Below, piece by piece: positions 10,509 to 18,938 of a stretch of DNA of 64,000 nt. Origin of the DNA: Candidatus Vicinibacter affinis (GTDB lineage Bacteria; Bacteroidota; Bacteroidia; Chitinophagales; Saprospiraceae); the NCBI GenBank assembly GCA_016714365.1, contig JADJNH010000005.1, forward strand, positions 2,208,501 through 2,272,500, read 5' to 3'. Positions within the stretch are counted from its first letter, which is position 1. Every line of letters begins with the position of its first letter. The notes under the pieces are model-generated. The model did no database searches and had not been told where the DNA came from. It was given only the letters and a program-made list of their open reading frames with translations. The translations under genes and the position numbers were made by a program.

Positions 10509-10544
10509 CAGAATATTGATTGAATTACGATAGCTAAAATTCAC

Positions 10545-11852
10545 TTAATTTTCCTTTATTCGCAAACACAGTATGGCAGCAATGAACAACATGCATCCGC
10601 CCAAAATAACTGCATACATGGAATTATTTTGTAAAAAGTTCTTCATAATATATCCAAAAAATAAGGTGGCCATTATTTCAGGAATGACGATGAAAAAATT
10701 AAAAATCCCCATATATACGCCCACTTTGTTCTCAGGTAAATGTGGTGCAAAAATGGCATAAGGCATAGATAAAATACTTGTCCAGGCAATTCCCACGCCC
10801 AACATGCAAAAAATAAGTCCAAACTTATGATCTATAACAGATAATGAGATTAAACCAACTGCACCGGCAATCAAACAGATTGAATGCATATTTATCTTTC
10901 CAAATTTATCCGCAAGTCTACCAAGTACCAATGCAAATAACATAGTGACCAGTGAATAAAATGAAAACATCAATCCGGACCATTCAGCACCTTCTTTGTA
11001 CAATTCAGAGGAAGGCGATGGTGCATGGAAAACATAAGTCGCCACTGCATCTCCAAAATAAAACCACATGAGAAACAATCCCAACCAGGTAAAAAACTGA
11101 ACCAGTGCTATTTTATTCATCACCGAAGGCATGTTAAAAATATGATTCCAGATTTCTTTTATTCCATTGAGGGCACTTTGAATAAAACCTATTTCTCCTT
11201 TTGCAGACTCTTGCCTTAATTTTTCTCCATCTGGAGGGTATTCTTTTGTCGTGATGATCGTATACAGGACAGCACTTATGAAGGCAATTGCTCCAATGTA
11301 GAATGAGTATTTAACAGAAAGGGGAATTGCATTGTCTTCAACATCCTTCAGATCAAGAAACTTGCTCATGAGCCAGGGGAGGGCTGAGGCAATAACCGCT
11401 CCAACACCGATAAAGAAGCTTTGCGTGGTATACCCTCTGGTGTATTGTTTTTTTGGAAGGAGGTCTGCAACAAATGCGCGGAAAGGTTCCATGGACACAT
11501 TGATGGAAGCATCCAGAATCCACAACAAACCTGCCGCCATCCAAAGTGTGCTGCAATTTGGCATGGCAATTAATGCAAGGGTTGATAAGATTGCCCCTAC
11601 TAAAAAATAAGGTTTTCTTCTCCCAAGCGGAGTCCAGGTACGATCTGACCAATATCCAATGATGGGTTGTATCAATAAGCCTGTCATAGGCGCCGCGAGC
11701 CACAGTATGGGTAATTCATCCGGTTTGGCACCAAGATATCGGTAAATGGGGCTCATGTTGGCCATCTGCAGGCCCCAACCAAATTGAATACCCATAAAGC
11801 CGAAGCTCATGTTCCAGATTTGCCAAAAATTGAGTTCCGGTTTTTCCTTCAT
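10545..11852 (-). CDS. MFS sugar transporter (SLC45-like maltose/maltodextrin symporter)
   Basis: A twelve-helix major facilitator protein of 435 residues, predicted to import maltose or short maltooligosaccharides across the inner membrane. The N-terminal block NMSFGFMGIQFGWGLQMANMS and the loop GYWSDRTWTPLGRRKPYFLVG match the SLC45/GPH-like sugar transporters found in maltose loci of Bacteroidota. A second such loop follows later (LGRLADKFGKINM). ATG at 11852 is 6 bp after the upstream GH13 stop, and its own stop abuts the next gene, so it is tightly cotranscribed. Context gives the substrate: the operon contains a GH65 phosphorylase and beta-phosphoglucomutase that act on intracellular maltose-type disaccharides. 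Confidence 0.87.
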   Translation of the reverse strand: MKEKPELNFWQIWNMSFGFMGIQFGWGLQMANMSPIYRYLGAKPDELPILWLAAPMTGLLIQPIIGYWSDRTWTPLGRRKPYFLVGAILSTLALIAMPNCSTLWMAAGLLWILDASINVSMEPFRAFVADLLPKKQYTRGYTTQSFFIGVGAVIASALPWLMSKFLDLKDVEDNAIPLSVKYSFYIGAIAFISAVLYTIITTKEYPPDGEKLRQESAKGEIGFIQSALNGIKEIWNHIFNMPSVMNKIALVQFFTWLGLFLMWFYFGDAVATYVFHAPSPSSELYKEGAEWSGLMFSFYSLVTMLFALVLGRLADKFGKINMHSICLIAGAVGLISLSVIDHKFGLIFCMLGVGIAWTSILSMPYAIFAPHLPENKVGVYMGIFNFFIVIPEIMATLFFGYIMKNFLQNNSMYAVILGGCMLFIAAILCLRIKEN

Positions 11853-11858
11853 GACGAT

Positions 11859-13280
11859 TTATTTTATTAGAATTATATATTCCCAGGGTTTCAATCTGAT
11901 TTTTTTATCAGATGCAATTTTCATCTTTTTACCGGTCATTAGATCCTTATAGGAAGTCTTTGAGGGTATATTCTGAATGCTTACTTCTTGTTCTGTGGCA
12001 GAGAGATTGAAGATGCACAGTGCTTCTTCAAGATTGTTCTTTCTTGTATAGCTGAGTACATTACCTGGATTGGAGTTGTCCGACCAAATTACCGGCACGT
12101 CGGGCCAGAAAACAGGATGTGACTTACGGATACCGGCAAGCTTTTGATAAAAAGAAGCGTATTGATAATTTCTAAAATCAATGGTATCCTTTTCAAAAAA
12201 CCGGAGTCTCCTTCTCAAAGGTTCTTCTTGTCCACTGTAAATCAATGGAATGCCATCAAAGGTAAATGTCAGAGCACTGAATAGTTGATGAGCAGACCCA
12301 AGTTTTTCAAATTCAGTTCCATTCCAACTATTCTCATCATGGTTGGAGGTAAAATACATGTGGCACCCTTTCTTGAATTTTTCCTGATCAAGCTGATGGT
12401 AAACTCTGAAATCCTTTGCGTTTTTAATGCCGGCGGCAATGTCCCAGCTCAATGACTTAAATGTCCAGGCATAGTCTGCATGAAAATAAGAAGCGTTTCT
12501 GAACTCCGGGACTTCTGCTTCAGCAAGGAGGAATAACTCTTTCTTCAAAGAAATGAGTGTTCTTAAGAACTGGTTCCAGAATTGGTCAGGAACCAAGTAG
12601 GCTACATCCTGACGGAAACCATCCACTCCCAAAACATCTACCCAATAAAGCATTGCTTTAATCATGCTGATGCGCATTGATTTTTGATTGTAATCCAAAT
12701 CAGCTACATCATACCAATCTGTTTTCTCAACATGTACGATGGTGTCAGTGACAGGATCATGTAGATACCATTCAGGATGTTCCATAATCCAATTATGATC
12801 CCATCCTGTGTGGTTCGGAACCCAATCCAAAATTACTTTCATACCCAATCGATGAATTTCTTTTACCAGTATTTTAAACTCATCTTTGGTTCCAAATTCA
12901 GGGTTTACCTCTGTATAACTTGATATTGAATAATAGGATCCTAATGTGCCTTTCCTTTTTTCTTTGCTGATTGGAAAGATGGGCATTAACCAAAGCACAT
13001 CCACACCCATTTCTTTTAATCTGGGTAGATGTTTTCTAAATGCATTAAAGGTACCTTCCGGGGTGTATTGTCTGAGGTTAACTTCATAAATCACGCCAGA
13101 ACGGGCCCAGTCTGGAATAGGAATTTCTGAAGGTAAGGATTGCTGCGCTCCGGAAAAGTAAAAGTTCAGGCTTAGGAAAACCAGAACAATGCTACGATTT
13201 CTAAAGAATTGATTCAACTGATAGCGGTTTGATGATAGATTACAAGGCCTTTGGAAAAGCAAGATAATATTTTTATTCAA
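11859..13280 (-). CDS. GH13 alpha-amylase-family hydrolase
   Basis: A glycoside hydrolase family 13 enzyme acting on alpha-glucans or maltooligosaccharides, predicted to be exported. The catalytic blocks are all present: ILDWVPNHTGWDH, GVDGFRQD (nucleophile Asp225), LLAEAE (Glu254 as acid/base) and FTSNHDENSW (Asp315). It is a compact single-barrel enzyme with a short C-terminal beta domain (473 residues). No ATG is available before the barrel and an in-frame TAG lies just upstream, so translation must start at TTG 13280 or TTG 13217. The latter would give a shorter leader directly before the hydrophobic stretch SIVLVFLSLNFYFSG. It lies 46 bp after the GH65 gene and 6 bp before the MFS gene in the same operon. 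Confidence 0.86.
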   Translation of the reverse strand: MNKNIILLFQRPCNLSSNRYQLNQFFRNRSIVLVFLSLNFYFSGAQQSLPSEIPIPDWARSGVIYEVNLRQYTPEGTFNAFRKHLPRLKEMGVDVLWLMPIFPISKEKRKGTLGSYYSISSYTEVNPEFGTKDEFKILVKEIHRLGMKVILDWVPNHTGWDHNWIMEHPEWYLHDPVTDTIVHVEKTDWYDVADLDYNQKSMRISMIKAMLYWVDVLGVDGFRQDVAYLVPDQFWNQFLRTLISLKKELFLLAEAEVPEFRNASYFHADYAWTFKSLSWDIAAGIKNAKDFRVYHQLDQEKFKKGCHMYFTSNHDENSWNGTEFEKLGSAHQLFSALTFTFDGIPLIYSGQEEPLRRRLRFFEKDTIDFRNYQYASFYQKLAGIRKSHPVFWPDVPVIWSDNSNPGNVLSYTRKNNLEEALCIFNLSATEQEVSIQNIPSKTSYKDLMTGKKMKIASDKKIRLKPWEYIILIK

Positions 13281-13326
13281 CCGGATGTTCTATCAAATCT
13301 AATTTGTACAAGACTGTTGGATAGGA

Positions 13327-15636
13327 TCAGGTCAATTCAGAAATAAAACACTCTTTTGCGGGTAGAAGAATCTTTTTGCCCTTGTAATGAAAATCAACAT
13401 GTTCAGCAGAAAGGTTGACGATTTTAACTTTGTTTGCTGATAAGTCAATGTTCATAGCCCGATTCAGAAAATAAATTTTAAATTGAAGGCCACTCCAGTC
13501 TTTCGGTAAAAAAGGGTTGATGTGCAGTCCGTTTTCATTTACTTTGATGCCTCCAAATCCTTGTACAACGCTCATCCAGGTACCCGCCATACTGGTAATG
13601 TGTAAGCCATCATCTGAGTCATTGTTGTAATCATTTAAGTCCAACCTTGCCGTGCGCAAATACATCTCTTTGGCTTTTTCCTCATATCCCAATCTGCAAG
13701 CCAAAATAGCATGCACACAAGGTGACAGGGATGATTCATGAACGGTCCTTGGTTCATAATAATCAAAATTAATTTTAATTTGATCCATGGTAAAATGGTC
13801 TTCAAAGAAATAAAGTCCCTGAAGCACATCGGCCTGTTTTATAAAAGGTGACCGAAGAATCCGATCCCAAGACCAATGCTGGTTAATGGGTCTTACTGCA
13901 GGATCAAGGTCTGCTGTTGTCAATTGTTCTTTGTCAAGATAGTCCTCTTGTTGAAGCAACAATTTTGTGTCGATATCTTGAGGCAGGTATATATTCTTGG
14001 ATACTTCCTGCCAATGATTTATTTCATCCACTTTGATGCCCAGTCGAACCAATATAGCTTGATAGGCAGCAGCATCTGTTTTTTTAATTTCGTTCAAAAT
14101 TTGCAATCCATATTGTAAACACCATCGAGCAATGTAGAGGGTGTACCAGTTATTGTTTACGTTGTTTTCGTATTCATTGGGCCCGGTGACCCCATGCATT
14201 ACATATTGATTTTTGTGGTTGCTAAAATGTACTCTTTGCACCCAGAACCGATTGATCGCACAGACGACATCTATTCCATAATCTTTTAAATAATCTCTGT
14301 CTCCGGTAAAATTTACATAGTTGTAAATGGCATACACCATTGCACCGTTGCGATGTATTTCCTCAAAAGTGATTTCCCATTCGTTGTGGCATTCTTCACC
14401 GTTCATGGTGACCATAGGAAATAAAGCGGCCCCATTTGTGAATCCAAGTTTTTGAGCATTTTCTATGGCCTTGTCCAATTGTTTGTAACGGTACAACAAT
14501 AGATTCTTGCTTACAGCAGGAGGACTGGTACCCAAATAAAAAGGGATGCAATAGGCTTCCGTGTCCCAATAAGTAGCGCCACCATATTTTTCGCCGGTAA
14601 ATCCTTTGGGGCCTATATTGAATCGTGCATCTTTCCCGGTATAGGTTTGATACAATTGGAAAATGTTGTACCGGATGGACTGTTGGGCCACCTCATCATT
14701 ATTAATTTGTATGTCTGCCCATTCCCAGATGTCTGACCAGATATTGGCGTGATCGTTTAATTTTTGTTCAAAGGGAATATTGGCCCATGATCTGCATTTT
14801 TCAAAGCATGTGGCCAATAAGGTTTCGGAAGAATAATCCAGACTTGATAATTGAACCATGGATTTTTCTACTTGAATAAAATCACCGGTATTCAATACTG
14901 CCTTGTAAATAATTGTTTGCTTTCGTTCAACACCTTTTTTGGAATAATTTTCAATCACTTCAGAACCATTGAGATAAAATTTATTCAAGATGGCGCAACC
15001 TACATGGAAGAAATTCTTTTTTGTGGAACATTGAATGCCATGCATATTTTGCTCCTGGTCTGTTTGCTCGAAGGTCCAGAAGTCTTCGTCATAATTTGAA
15101 TCTTCATTCCTGATGTCAAAGTCCAAAATTGATTCGATACAAATATGCGTGTGATCATCATTTGATTGAATGGTGTATTGCATGGCACCACATTCATCCC
15201 AGGACATACTTAGAAACCTGATACTTTGAATTTCAAGGCTTTTACCATTTTTCAACTCAACCAAAAAAGATCTTTCCAAATATCCTTTGTCCATATGCAA
15301 TACCCTACGAAAATGATGTAGTGTGCAACTGTTTAGATCAAGAATTTCATCATCAACAGTGATCCGAAGACCATGCCAATGTGCGCTGTTGAGCACTTTC
15401 GCAAAGTAATCAGGGTAGCCATTTTTCCACCAACCAACCCTTGTTTTATCCGGATAGTAAATCCCTGCTACATAGTTTCCCTGCAAGGTGGCCCCTGAAA
15501 AATCTTCTTCAAAATTTCCACGTCCACCCATGCGCCCATTACCCAGACTAAAGATACTTTCACTCCATTTTTGGTTTTCTTTTACAAAACCTTCTTCGAT
15601 TATTTTCCAGGGATTTATTTTAAAGTACGATTTCAC
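13327..15636 (-). CDS. GH65 disaccharide phosphorylase (maltose phosphorylase type)
   Basis: A cytoplasmic inverting phosphorylase of family GH65. It most likely splits maltose with phosphate into glucose and beta-glucose-1-phosphate; kojibiose, nigerose or trehalose specificity cannot be excluded. It has the standard length (769 residues). The N-terminal IIEEGF and SESIFSLGNGRMGGRGNFEE blocks are typical. The catalytic region reads TGPNEYENNVNNNWYT with Glu488 at the position of the general acid known from maltose phosphorylase (Glu487 in the Lactobacillus brevis enzyme). The start is GTG at 15636: a TAG stop is three codons upstream and the next Met is after the conserved N-terminal block, so no ATG start is possible. 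It overlaps the upstream pgmB gene by 17 bp, and pgmB consumes its product. Confidence 0.92.
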   Translation of the reverse strand: MKSYFKINPWKIIEEGFVKENQKWSESIFSLGNGRMGGRGNFEEDFSGATLQGNYVAGIYYPDKTRVGWWKNGYPDYFAKVLNSAHWHGLRITVDDEILDLNSCTLHHFRRVLHMDKGYLERSFLVELKNGKSLEIQSIRFLSMSWDECGAMQYTIQSNDDHTHICIESILDFDIRNEDSNYDEDFWTFEQTDQEQNMHGIQCSTKKNFFHVGCAILNKFYLNGSEVIENYSKKGVERKQTIIYKAVLNTGDFIQVEKSMVQLSSLDYSSETLLATCFEKCRSWANIPFEQKLNDHANIWSDIWEWADIQINNDEVAQQSIRYNIFQLYQTYTGKDARFNIGPKGFTGEKYGGATYWDTEAYCIPFYLGTSPPAVSKNLLLYRYKQLDKAIENAQKLGFTNGAALFPMVTMNGEECHNEWEITFEEIHRNGAMVYAIYNYVNFTGDRDYLKDYGIDVVCAINRFWVQRVHFSNHKNQYVMHGVTGPNEYENNVNNNWYTLYIARWCLQYGLQILNEIKKTDAAAYQAILVRLGIKVDEINHWQEVSKNIYLPQDIDTKLLLQQEDYLDKEQLTTADLDPAVRPINQHWSWDRILRSPFIKQADVLQGLYFFEDHFTMDQIKINFDYYEPRTVHESSLSPCVHAILACRLGYEEKAKEMYLRTARLDLNDYNNDSDDGLHITSMAGTWMSVVQGFGGIKVNENGLHINPFLPKDWSGLQFKIYFLNRAMNIDLSANKVKIVNLSAEHVDFHYKGKKILLPAKECFISELT

Positions 15637-16351
15637 CGCTAGCTATTTTGTTTGATGTGTCAAACCATTCGACAATGTCTTTTGCAGTAATGGATGTAAA
15701 ATCAGGAATAACCAATTGAGCAGCACTCAATACGGGATCAATTCCTATTCCTACTGTATGCATACCTGCTCGAACAGCAGCCTCAAGTCCTTTCATAGAG
15801 TCTTCGAAAACGATGCAGTCTTCCGGAAGCACACCGATTCCTTTTGCAGCTGTTACAAAAACCTCCGGATCTGGTTTGCTGCGACTTACTTTAATTCCAT
15901 CTACTACGGTGTGAAAAAAATGACGAACCCCTGTTTTATCTAACAGCAGCATGGCATTTTTGCTGGCGCTGCCCAAGGCTATTGGGATGGATAATTCTTT
16001 TGTTTCTTCCAGGAAGCGAAGTACACCCGGAAGAATATCCTTTTCGCTGATGTTTGCAATTAGTTCAAGGTAATATTCATTTTTTTGTGCTGCCAATCGT
16101 TCCTTTATTTCCTGACTTAAATTCAATTCAGCAGCATGCAGAATGATTTCGAGAGATTTCATCCGCTCTACACCTTTAAGATGTTCATTGAAGGATTCTG
16201 TCAGTACAAAACCAAATTTGGAAGCAAGTTTTTTCCAGGCTTCAAAATGATAACGGGAGGTATCCACAATCACTCCATCGAGATCAAAAATAAAACCGAA
16301 CGAAGGTTGTTTATTTATCACAGCTTTTAAGTTTATGAGTGTGGAAAGCAC
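15620..16351 (-). CDS. pgmB: beta-phosphoglucomutase
   Basis: A haloacid dehalogenase-superfamily mutase that turns beta-glucose-1-phosphate into glucose-6-phosphate, the step following GH65 phosphorolysis. Motifs seen: DLDGVIVDT (nucleophile Asp23, acid/base Asp25), the helical cap segment GVERMKSLEIIL like the substrate loop of known beta-PGMs, GSASKN (motif II Ser), SKPDPEVF (motif III Lys) and FEDSMKGLEAA (motif IV acidic residues). No ATG exists between an upstream in-frame TAA and the DLDGV motif. Translation starts at GTG 16351 or GTG 16321. The 3' end overlaps GH65 by 17 bp, indicating coupled translation of two enzymes of consecutive steps. Confidence 0.92.
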   Translation of the reverse strand: MLSTLINLKAVINKQPSFGFIFDLDGVIVDTSRYHFEAWKKLASKFGFVLTESFNEHLKGVERMKSLEIILHAAELNLSQEIKERLAAQKNEYYLELIANISEKDILPGVLRFLEETKELSIPIALGSASKNAMLLLDKTGVRHFFHTVVDGIKVSRSKPDPEVFVTAAKGIGVLPEDCIVFEDSMKGLEAAVRAGMHTVGIGIDPVLSAAQLVIPDFTSITAKDIVEWFDTSNKIASGEIVL

Positions 16352-16371
16352 GAAAGGTAACGAAAATTAAA

Positions 16372-17286
16372 TCAGGCTTTTAAATTATCGGGATAGTAGC
16401 CCTCTTGAATCATTTTTTTAAAAGCCAGTTGAACAAATGGTTTGTCTTCCTGATACGTAACACCAAACCAATTTGAAGGAGAAGGTATTACTTGTACCTT
16501 GATGAGACACTCATCCATCAGCGTTTGTATGAGTTCAGGAATGTAAAACTCAGCATCTTTTACACTTAAATGAGACTCAAGAAAAGTTTTTAATCTGTCT
16601 GAAGCAAAATTAAAATAGGAAGCCCCAAATCCCCACATATTCATGGACACCAAAGTCTCCGGATCAAAATATTGCAATTCATCATCCTTTCCAGCAAAGA
16701 TTTCTCCGGTTGTTGATTTTTGAATTCCTTTTGTTTCAATCACTTTTTTAAGAAATCCTTCCTCATCATGCCAACACACCCCTCTGTTCACGGCACCGTG
16801 ATCGGATAAAGTATTTTTAAGATAGTAGGCGATTACAGCATAATAAAAGTCAGGATCGGGGTTTTGGATAAGAAACTGATATAAGCTTTCCAGAGCCTCT
16901 CTGCCGTAGTAATCATCTGCGTTGATGACACCAAATGGTTCATCTAATAAATCATGTGCTACCCAAACAGCATGTCCCGTGCCCCATGGTTTGGTTCTGC
17001 CCTCAGGACAATTAAAGCCCTCCGGCAGCTGATCCAATTCCTGACAAACGTAATGTAAATCAGCCTGATCTCCCCAGGTGGCATCCATTCTTTCCCTAAA
17101 TTCAGTTTCAAAACTTTTCCGGATGACAAAAACAAATTTTTTGAAACCGGCTCTGAGGGCATCATAAATGGAATAATCAATGATGGTCTCTCCATTCGGG
17201 CCGAATGCATCCATTTGTTTAAGTCCCCCATATCGACTTCCCATCCCTGCTGCGAGGATTAACAAACTGGCTTGTGGTAATGACAT
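16372..17286 (-). CDS. sugar-phosphate nucleotidyltransferase-like protein
   Basis: A Rossmann-like nucleotidyltransferase (GT-A type NTP transferase, 304 residues) that would join a sugar phosphate to a nucleotide. The N-terminus has LLILAAGMGSRYGGLKQM, the nucleotide-binding loop of the family, followed by GETIIDYSIYDALRAG. VINADDYYGREAL about a third of the way in contains the metal-binding Asp pair. Substrate is not assignable. It is first in the minus-strand maltose operon, 20 bp before pgmB, so it may draw on glucose phosphates for storage or cell-wall sugars. ATG 17286 is followed directly by the conserved core. Only 26 nt separate it from an upstream terminator, and no convincing promoter is visible there. 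Confidence 0.8.
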   Translation of the reverse strand: MSLPQASLLILAAGMGSRYGGLKQMDAFGPNGETIIDYSIYDALRAGFKKFVFVIRKSFETEFRERMDATWGDQADLHYVCQELDQLPEGFNCPEGRTKPWGTGHAVWVAHDLLDEPFGVINADDYYGREALESLYQFLIQNPDPDFYYAVIAYYLKNTLSDHGAVNRGVCWHDEEGFLKKVIETKGIQKSTTGEIFAGKDDELQYFDPETLVSMNMWGFGASYFNFASDRLKTFLESHLSVKDAEFYIPELIQTLMDECLIKVQVIPSPSNWFGVTYQEDKPFVQLAFKKMIQEGYYPDNLKA

Positions 17287-17312
17287 GCTTTAATTTTGCG
17301 TAAAAATAAAAA

Positions 17313-17334
17313 ACCCCGACCAATTGGCCGGGGT
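17313..17334 (-). terminator. rho-independent terminator between DUF1501 gene and the maltose operon
   Basis: Hairpin whose outer arms ACCCCG and CGGGGT flank CCAATTGG, with one internal mismatch. Read on the minus strand it is followed by a run of T with one interruption (17301-17312). It sits 20 bp after the DUF1501 stop and 26 nt before the nucleotidyltransferase start, so it isolates the DUF1800-DUF1501 transcript from the sugar operon. Confidence 0.8.
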
Positions 17335-17354
17335 CCATATTCTTTCATAGAGAA

Positions 17355-18920
17355 CTATCGTTCAAATTTACTAAGTATTTTAGTTTTTTGAGCCTGATCA
17401 TTGGATATCCGAATCACATAATTTCCTACAGGTAATTCTGAAGTGTCCAACCTGATCTGGTGCGCACCTTCATTGATCTTTCCGGAGAAAAGCACCTTAA
17501 GTTCAGAACCTATGGAATCAAACAAACTCATTCTGATAAACTCATTCTTAGTTTCAAAATGAATGATGGTATAGTCAAGTGCCGGATTTGGATAATTGTC
17601 TAATCTTAAAGCAAAATCCCTGTTTACATCTTCAATTCCGGTTGACAGGCAACTGCCGCTTATGATAGGAAGTTTTTGAAAATCCTTAAACAACATCTGA
17701 CTTACTACACTTGGACTTACCTCAAACCAATCAATCAATAAGGAGGCATAAATCGACCTGAAATCATATTGCATGGCAACACCTTCATCGTTTGTTACGG
17801 TATCATTAATGGTTGGGTTGTTTCCCAGAATTCCACCATCAATGCACTCTCCAAAAACAAAGAGAGGGGCAGCAGTTCCATGGTCAGTTCCTGTGCTGTC
17901 ATTGGCTTTGATTCTTCTTCCGAATTCAGAAAAAGTCATTCCAATCACTTTTTTACCGAATCCGGCCTTGCTCATTTGATCCTGGAATCCGGCCATGGCA
18001 TCTGAAAGTTGTTTTAACAAGTCTGCCTGCGTACCAATTTCATGGTCATCCGGATCACATTGATTGGCGTGTGTATCAAAGCCGCCAATATTCACCACAT
18101 ACACTTTGGTTTTTAATCCGCCTTTGATCAACTGAGCCACAATATTTAATCGGTCCAGTAATGCATTGCCACTTGCCGGAATTGAACCTCCCGCATTGGT
18201 ATTTGCCTGTTTAATTACTTCTGAATAATCATTGGTCTGCAACAAGGTGCTGACAATGTATCTCAATTCATTGGCGTAGTTGGTGTTGGAAGGTAGGTTG
18301 GCAGCCAGTGCACCTTCCGGAAGTAAACCCAGTGTCGATGGATCGTTGATGGCCAGACTGAAATTGGCAACTTTCCCCTGACAAGTTTGGGAGACCAGAG
18401 ACCCAATGGTGATCGCCAGAGGATCAGGGTTGTCAGCATTTGGATAACCGGAAGGGTAGGACGCATGGTTTTCCGTATAAAATCTGCCGAGCCAGCCAGT
18501 CACTTCAAATTGCTCTGCGGAAGAGCCGGAGGTCCAAATATCCGTAGATCTGAAATGCGATCTGTTTTGATTTGGATAGCCTACTGATTGAATTAATTTT
18601 AATCCGCCATTGTCGTAAAGAGATTTAACTCCGGTCATGGAAGGATGTAAGGCTAAGCCATCTCTTAATTTGATTCCAAAACTTTCTTTGATAAGGATTT
18701 TATTTCTGTGTTTATCAAGGTTGCTGTATTGGTCAATAGGTAAGACCATGTTCAATCCGTCATTTCCACCGCTCATTTGAATGAGCACTAAAATTTTATC
18801 ATTGTCCGGACTTACAAAATCCAGGAAAGAATTCCGTGCAACAGCATTCACTGGAATTCCATTTATCAAAACCGGCACCGCGGCCATTGAACTTGCTTGT
18901 AAAAAGGTTCTTCTTTTCAT
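17355..18920 (-). CDS. DUF1501 secreted protein with Tat-like signal and T9SS sorting domain
   Basis: A 521-residue exported protein of the DUF1501 family, which belongs to the alkaline phosphatase/sulfatase-like fold; biochemical role unknown. The N-terminus MKRRTFLQASSMAAVPVLI has a twin-arginine-type RRxFLQ motif, so folded export by Tat is likely. Core motifs include VLIQMSGGNDGLN (about residue 45), VVNIGGFDTHANQ, MTFSEFGRR and GTDHGTAAPLFVFG, all typical of the family. The C-terminus (LDNYPNPALDYT then a Gly-Asn-Tyr-Val-Ile strand) is a type IX sorting module, an unusual combination of two export signals. It is 18 bp downstream of the DUF1800 gene, its usual partner, and is followed by a strong terminator. 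Confidence 0.87.
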   Translation of the reverse strand: MKRRTFLQASSMAAVPVLINGIPVNAVARNSFLDFVSPDNDKILVLIQMSGGNDGLNMVLPIDQYSNLDKHRNKILIKESFGIKLRDGLALHPSMTGVKSLYDNGGLKLIQSVGYPNQNRSHFRSTDIWTSGSSAEQFEVTGWLGRFYTENHASYPSGYPNADNPDPLAITIGSLVSQTCQGKVANFSLAINDPSTLGLLPEGALAANLPSNTNYANELRYIVSTLLQTNDYSEVIKQANTNAGGSIPASGNALLDRLNIVAQLIKGGLKTKVYVVNIGGFDTHANQCDPDDHEIGTQADLLKQLSDAMAGFQDQMSKAGFGKKVIGMTFSEFGRRIKANDSTGTDHGTAAPLFVFGECIDGGILGNNPTINDTVTNDEGVAMQYDFRSIYASLLIDWFEVSPSVVSQMLFKDFQKLPIISGSCLSTGIEDVNRDFALRLDNYPNPALDYTIIHFETKNEFIRMSLFDSIGSELKVLFSGKINEGAHQIRLDTSELPVGNYVIRISNDQAQKTKILSKFER

Positions 18921-18938
18921 GGTGAAGATTTTGTGAGT

